NCBI GenBank assembly: GCA_002322525.1
Contig: DCOU01000119.1
Location: forward strand, 1-20,779
Reading direction: 5' to 3'
Source: Candidatus Omnitrophica bacterium UBA1562
GTDB taxonomy: Bacteria > Omnitrophota > Gorgyraeia > Gygaellales > Profunditerraquicolaceae
Length of the DNA: 20,779 nt
How positions within the stretch are numbered: the stretch's first letter is position 1; each line of letters opens with the position of its first letter. The notes beneath the pieces are model-generated. The model searched no databases, was not told where the DNA came from, and was given only the letters and a program-made list of their open reading frames with translations. Shown one piece after another: positions 20,064-20,779 of the stretch. The position numbers were made by a program, and so were the translations under genes.

Positions 20064-20779
20064 ATGTTTAATCGATTTACAGAGAGAGCCAGAAAAGTAG
20101 TAATTTTAGCCAAGGAAGAGGCAAGGCGTTTCAATCACGATTATATCGGAACAGAGCATATATTGTTAGGTTTAGTGCGTGAAGGCGAAGGCGTGGCTGC
20201 GAGCGTATTACAGAAGGTAGGTGTTTCTTTAGAAAAGATACGCCTGGAGATTGAAAAATTAGTGCAGCCCGGCCCTACCACACAGATTATCGGAGACATA
20301 CCGTTTACCCCCCGCGCAAAAAAGGCATTGGAATTAGCTGCCGAAGAAGCGCGTGCATTAGGGCATAATTATATTGGCACAGAACATCTTCTCCTGGGGC
20401 TCATCCGTGAAGGAGAAGGCATGGCTTCTCAAGTATTATTAAACCTTGGGTTAGACTTAAATACAGTAAGGAATGAAGTAATGGAGCTTCTCGGTTCGAC
20501 ATTGCCGAACTTCGGCGCAAGCTCTACCCCAAAAACAAAGACTCCGGCATTGGATGCCTTTGGCAGAAATTTGACTGAATTAGCCAGAGAAAATAAACTC
20601 GATCCTGTGATCGGCCGCCAGAATGAAATTGAACGCGTCATTCAAATATTAAGCAGGCGTACGAAGAATAATCCGGTTTTATTAGGCGAGGCAGGAGTGG
20701 GAAAGACCGCTATAGTTGAAGGCCTTGCCCAATCCATTGTTGCCGGGAATGTCCCTGAGGTATTGCGCAATAGACGCAT
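20064..20779 (+). CDS. clpC: ClpC-type AAA+ unfoldase, N-terminal part
   Basis: The first 238 codons are inside the window; the gene runs off the right end. Seen: MFNRFTERARKVVILAKEEA, two Clp_N repeats (DYIGTEHILLGLVREGEG near 30 and NYIGTEHLLLGLIREGEG near 104), a linker, and the start of AAA domain 1 with DPVIGRQNEIERVIQILSRR and Walker A GEAGVGKT. The N-domain binds phosphoarginine-marked proteins in known ClpC, which fits the mcsA-mcsB context. AAGGAGG with a five-base spacer supports the start. Confidence 0.93.
   Translation, partial: MFNRFTERARKVVILAKEEARRFNHDYIGTEHILLGLVREGEGVAASVLQKVGVSLEKIRLEIEKLVQPGPTTQIIGDIPFTPRAKKALELAAEEARALGHNYIGTEHLLLGLIREGEGMASQVLLNLGLDLNTVRNEVMELLGSTLPNFGASSTPKTKTPALDAFGRNLTELARENKLDPVIGRQNEIERVIQILSRRTKNNPVLLGEAGVGKTAIVEGLAQSIVAGNVPEVLRNRR

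Overview
The window reads as chromosomal DNA of an uncultured Gram-negative bacterium with about 40% GC. A Gram-negative envelope is supported by a LolCD-type lipoprotein exporter and a lipobox protein. A six-gene Rnf complex points to anaerobic, ferredoxin-linked energy conservation. A DUF5674 gene, McsA/McsB/ClpC, and palindromes that code for in-frame peptides of the 'NPVR...SNGV' kind suggest Omnitrophota or a neighbouring candidate phylum. That placement is inference from recognition, not from a search.

Layout. Positions 1-400 carry no gene but a dense set of nested hairpins. Next come minus-strand genes: a small unknown protein, a DUF5674 protein, an HD-GYP protein and a stomatin/SPFH protein. 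A plus-strand block starts at a good sigma-70 promoter (3888-3915): tRNA-Thr(CGT), an MFS transporter, rnfC-G-D-E-A-B and purN. Its end meets, tail to tail, a minus-strand pair encoding a divergent FtsH-like membrane AAA protease and a lipoprotein. A divergent promoter region (13520-13617) then starts lysS, lolC/E-like, lolD, a class IV aminotransferase (ilvE-like), mcsA, mcsB and clpC, the last cut by the window end.

The most unusual content is a high load of small repeats that sit inside genes or exactly at gene junctions. Family A is palindromes with CCCCG...CGGGG ends. They lie in frame inside rnfB (57 bp), lysS (57 bp) and rnfD (30 bp), and at the rnfE/rnfA and rnfB/purN junctions. At the junctions the left end carries the stop codon of the upstream gene and the right end the start codon of the next. 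Removing each element together with one copy of a flanking 4-bp direct repeat restores family-like protein sequence in the genes and ATGA stop/start overlaps at the junctions. Family B is short 7- or 8-bp tandem repeats. At three junctions (lolD/ilvE, ilvE/mcsA, mcsB/clpC) they form the same design: four direct octamers, a spacer, then four inverted octamers. Heptamer versions sit between rnfD and rnfE, before lolD, and in frame inside rnfC (twice) and lolD.

Functionally the window joins energy conservation (Rnf), envelope biogenesis and quality control (LolCD, FtsH-like protease, SPFH protein), translation (tRNA-Thr, LysRS) and arginine-phosphorylation-directed proteolysis (McsA, McsB, ClpC).
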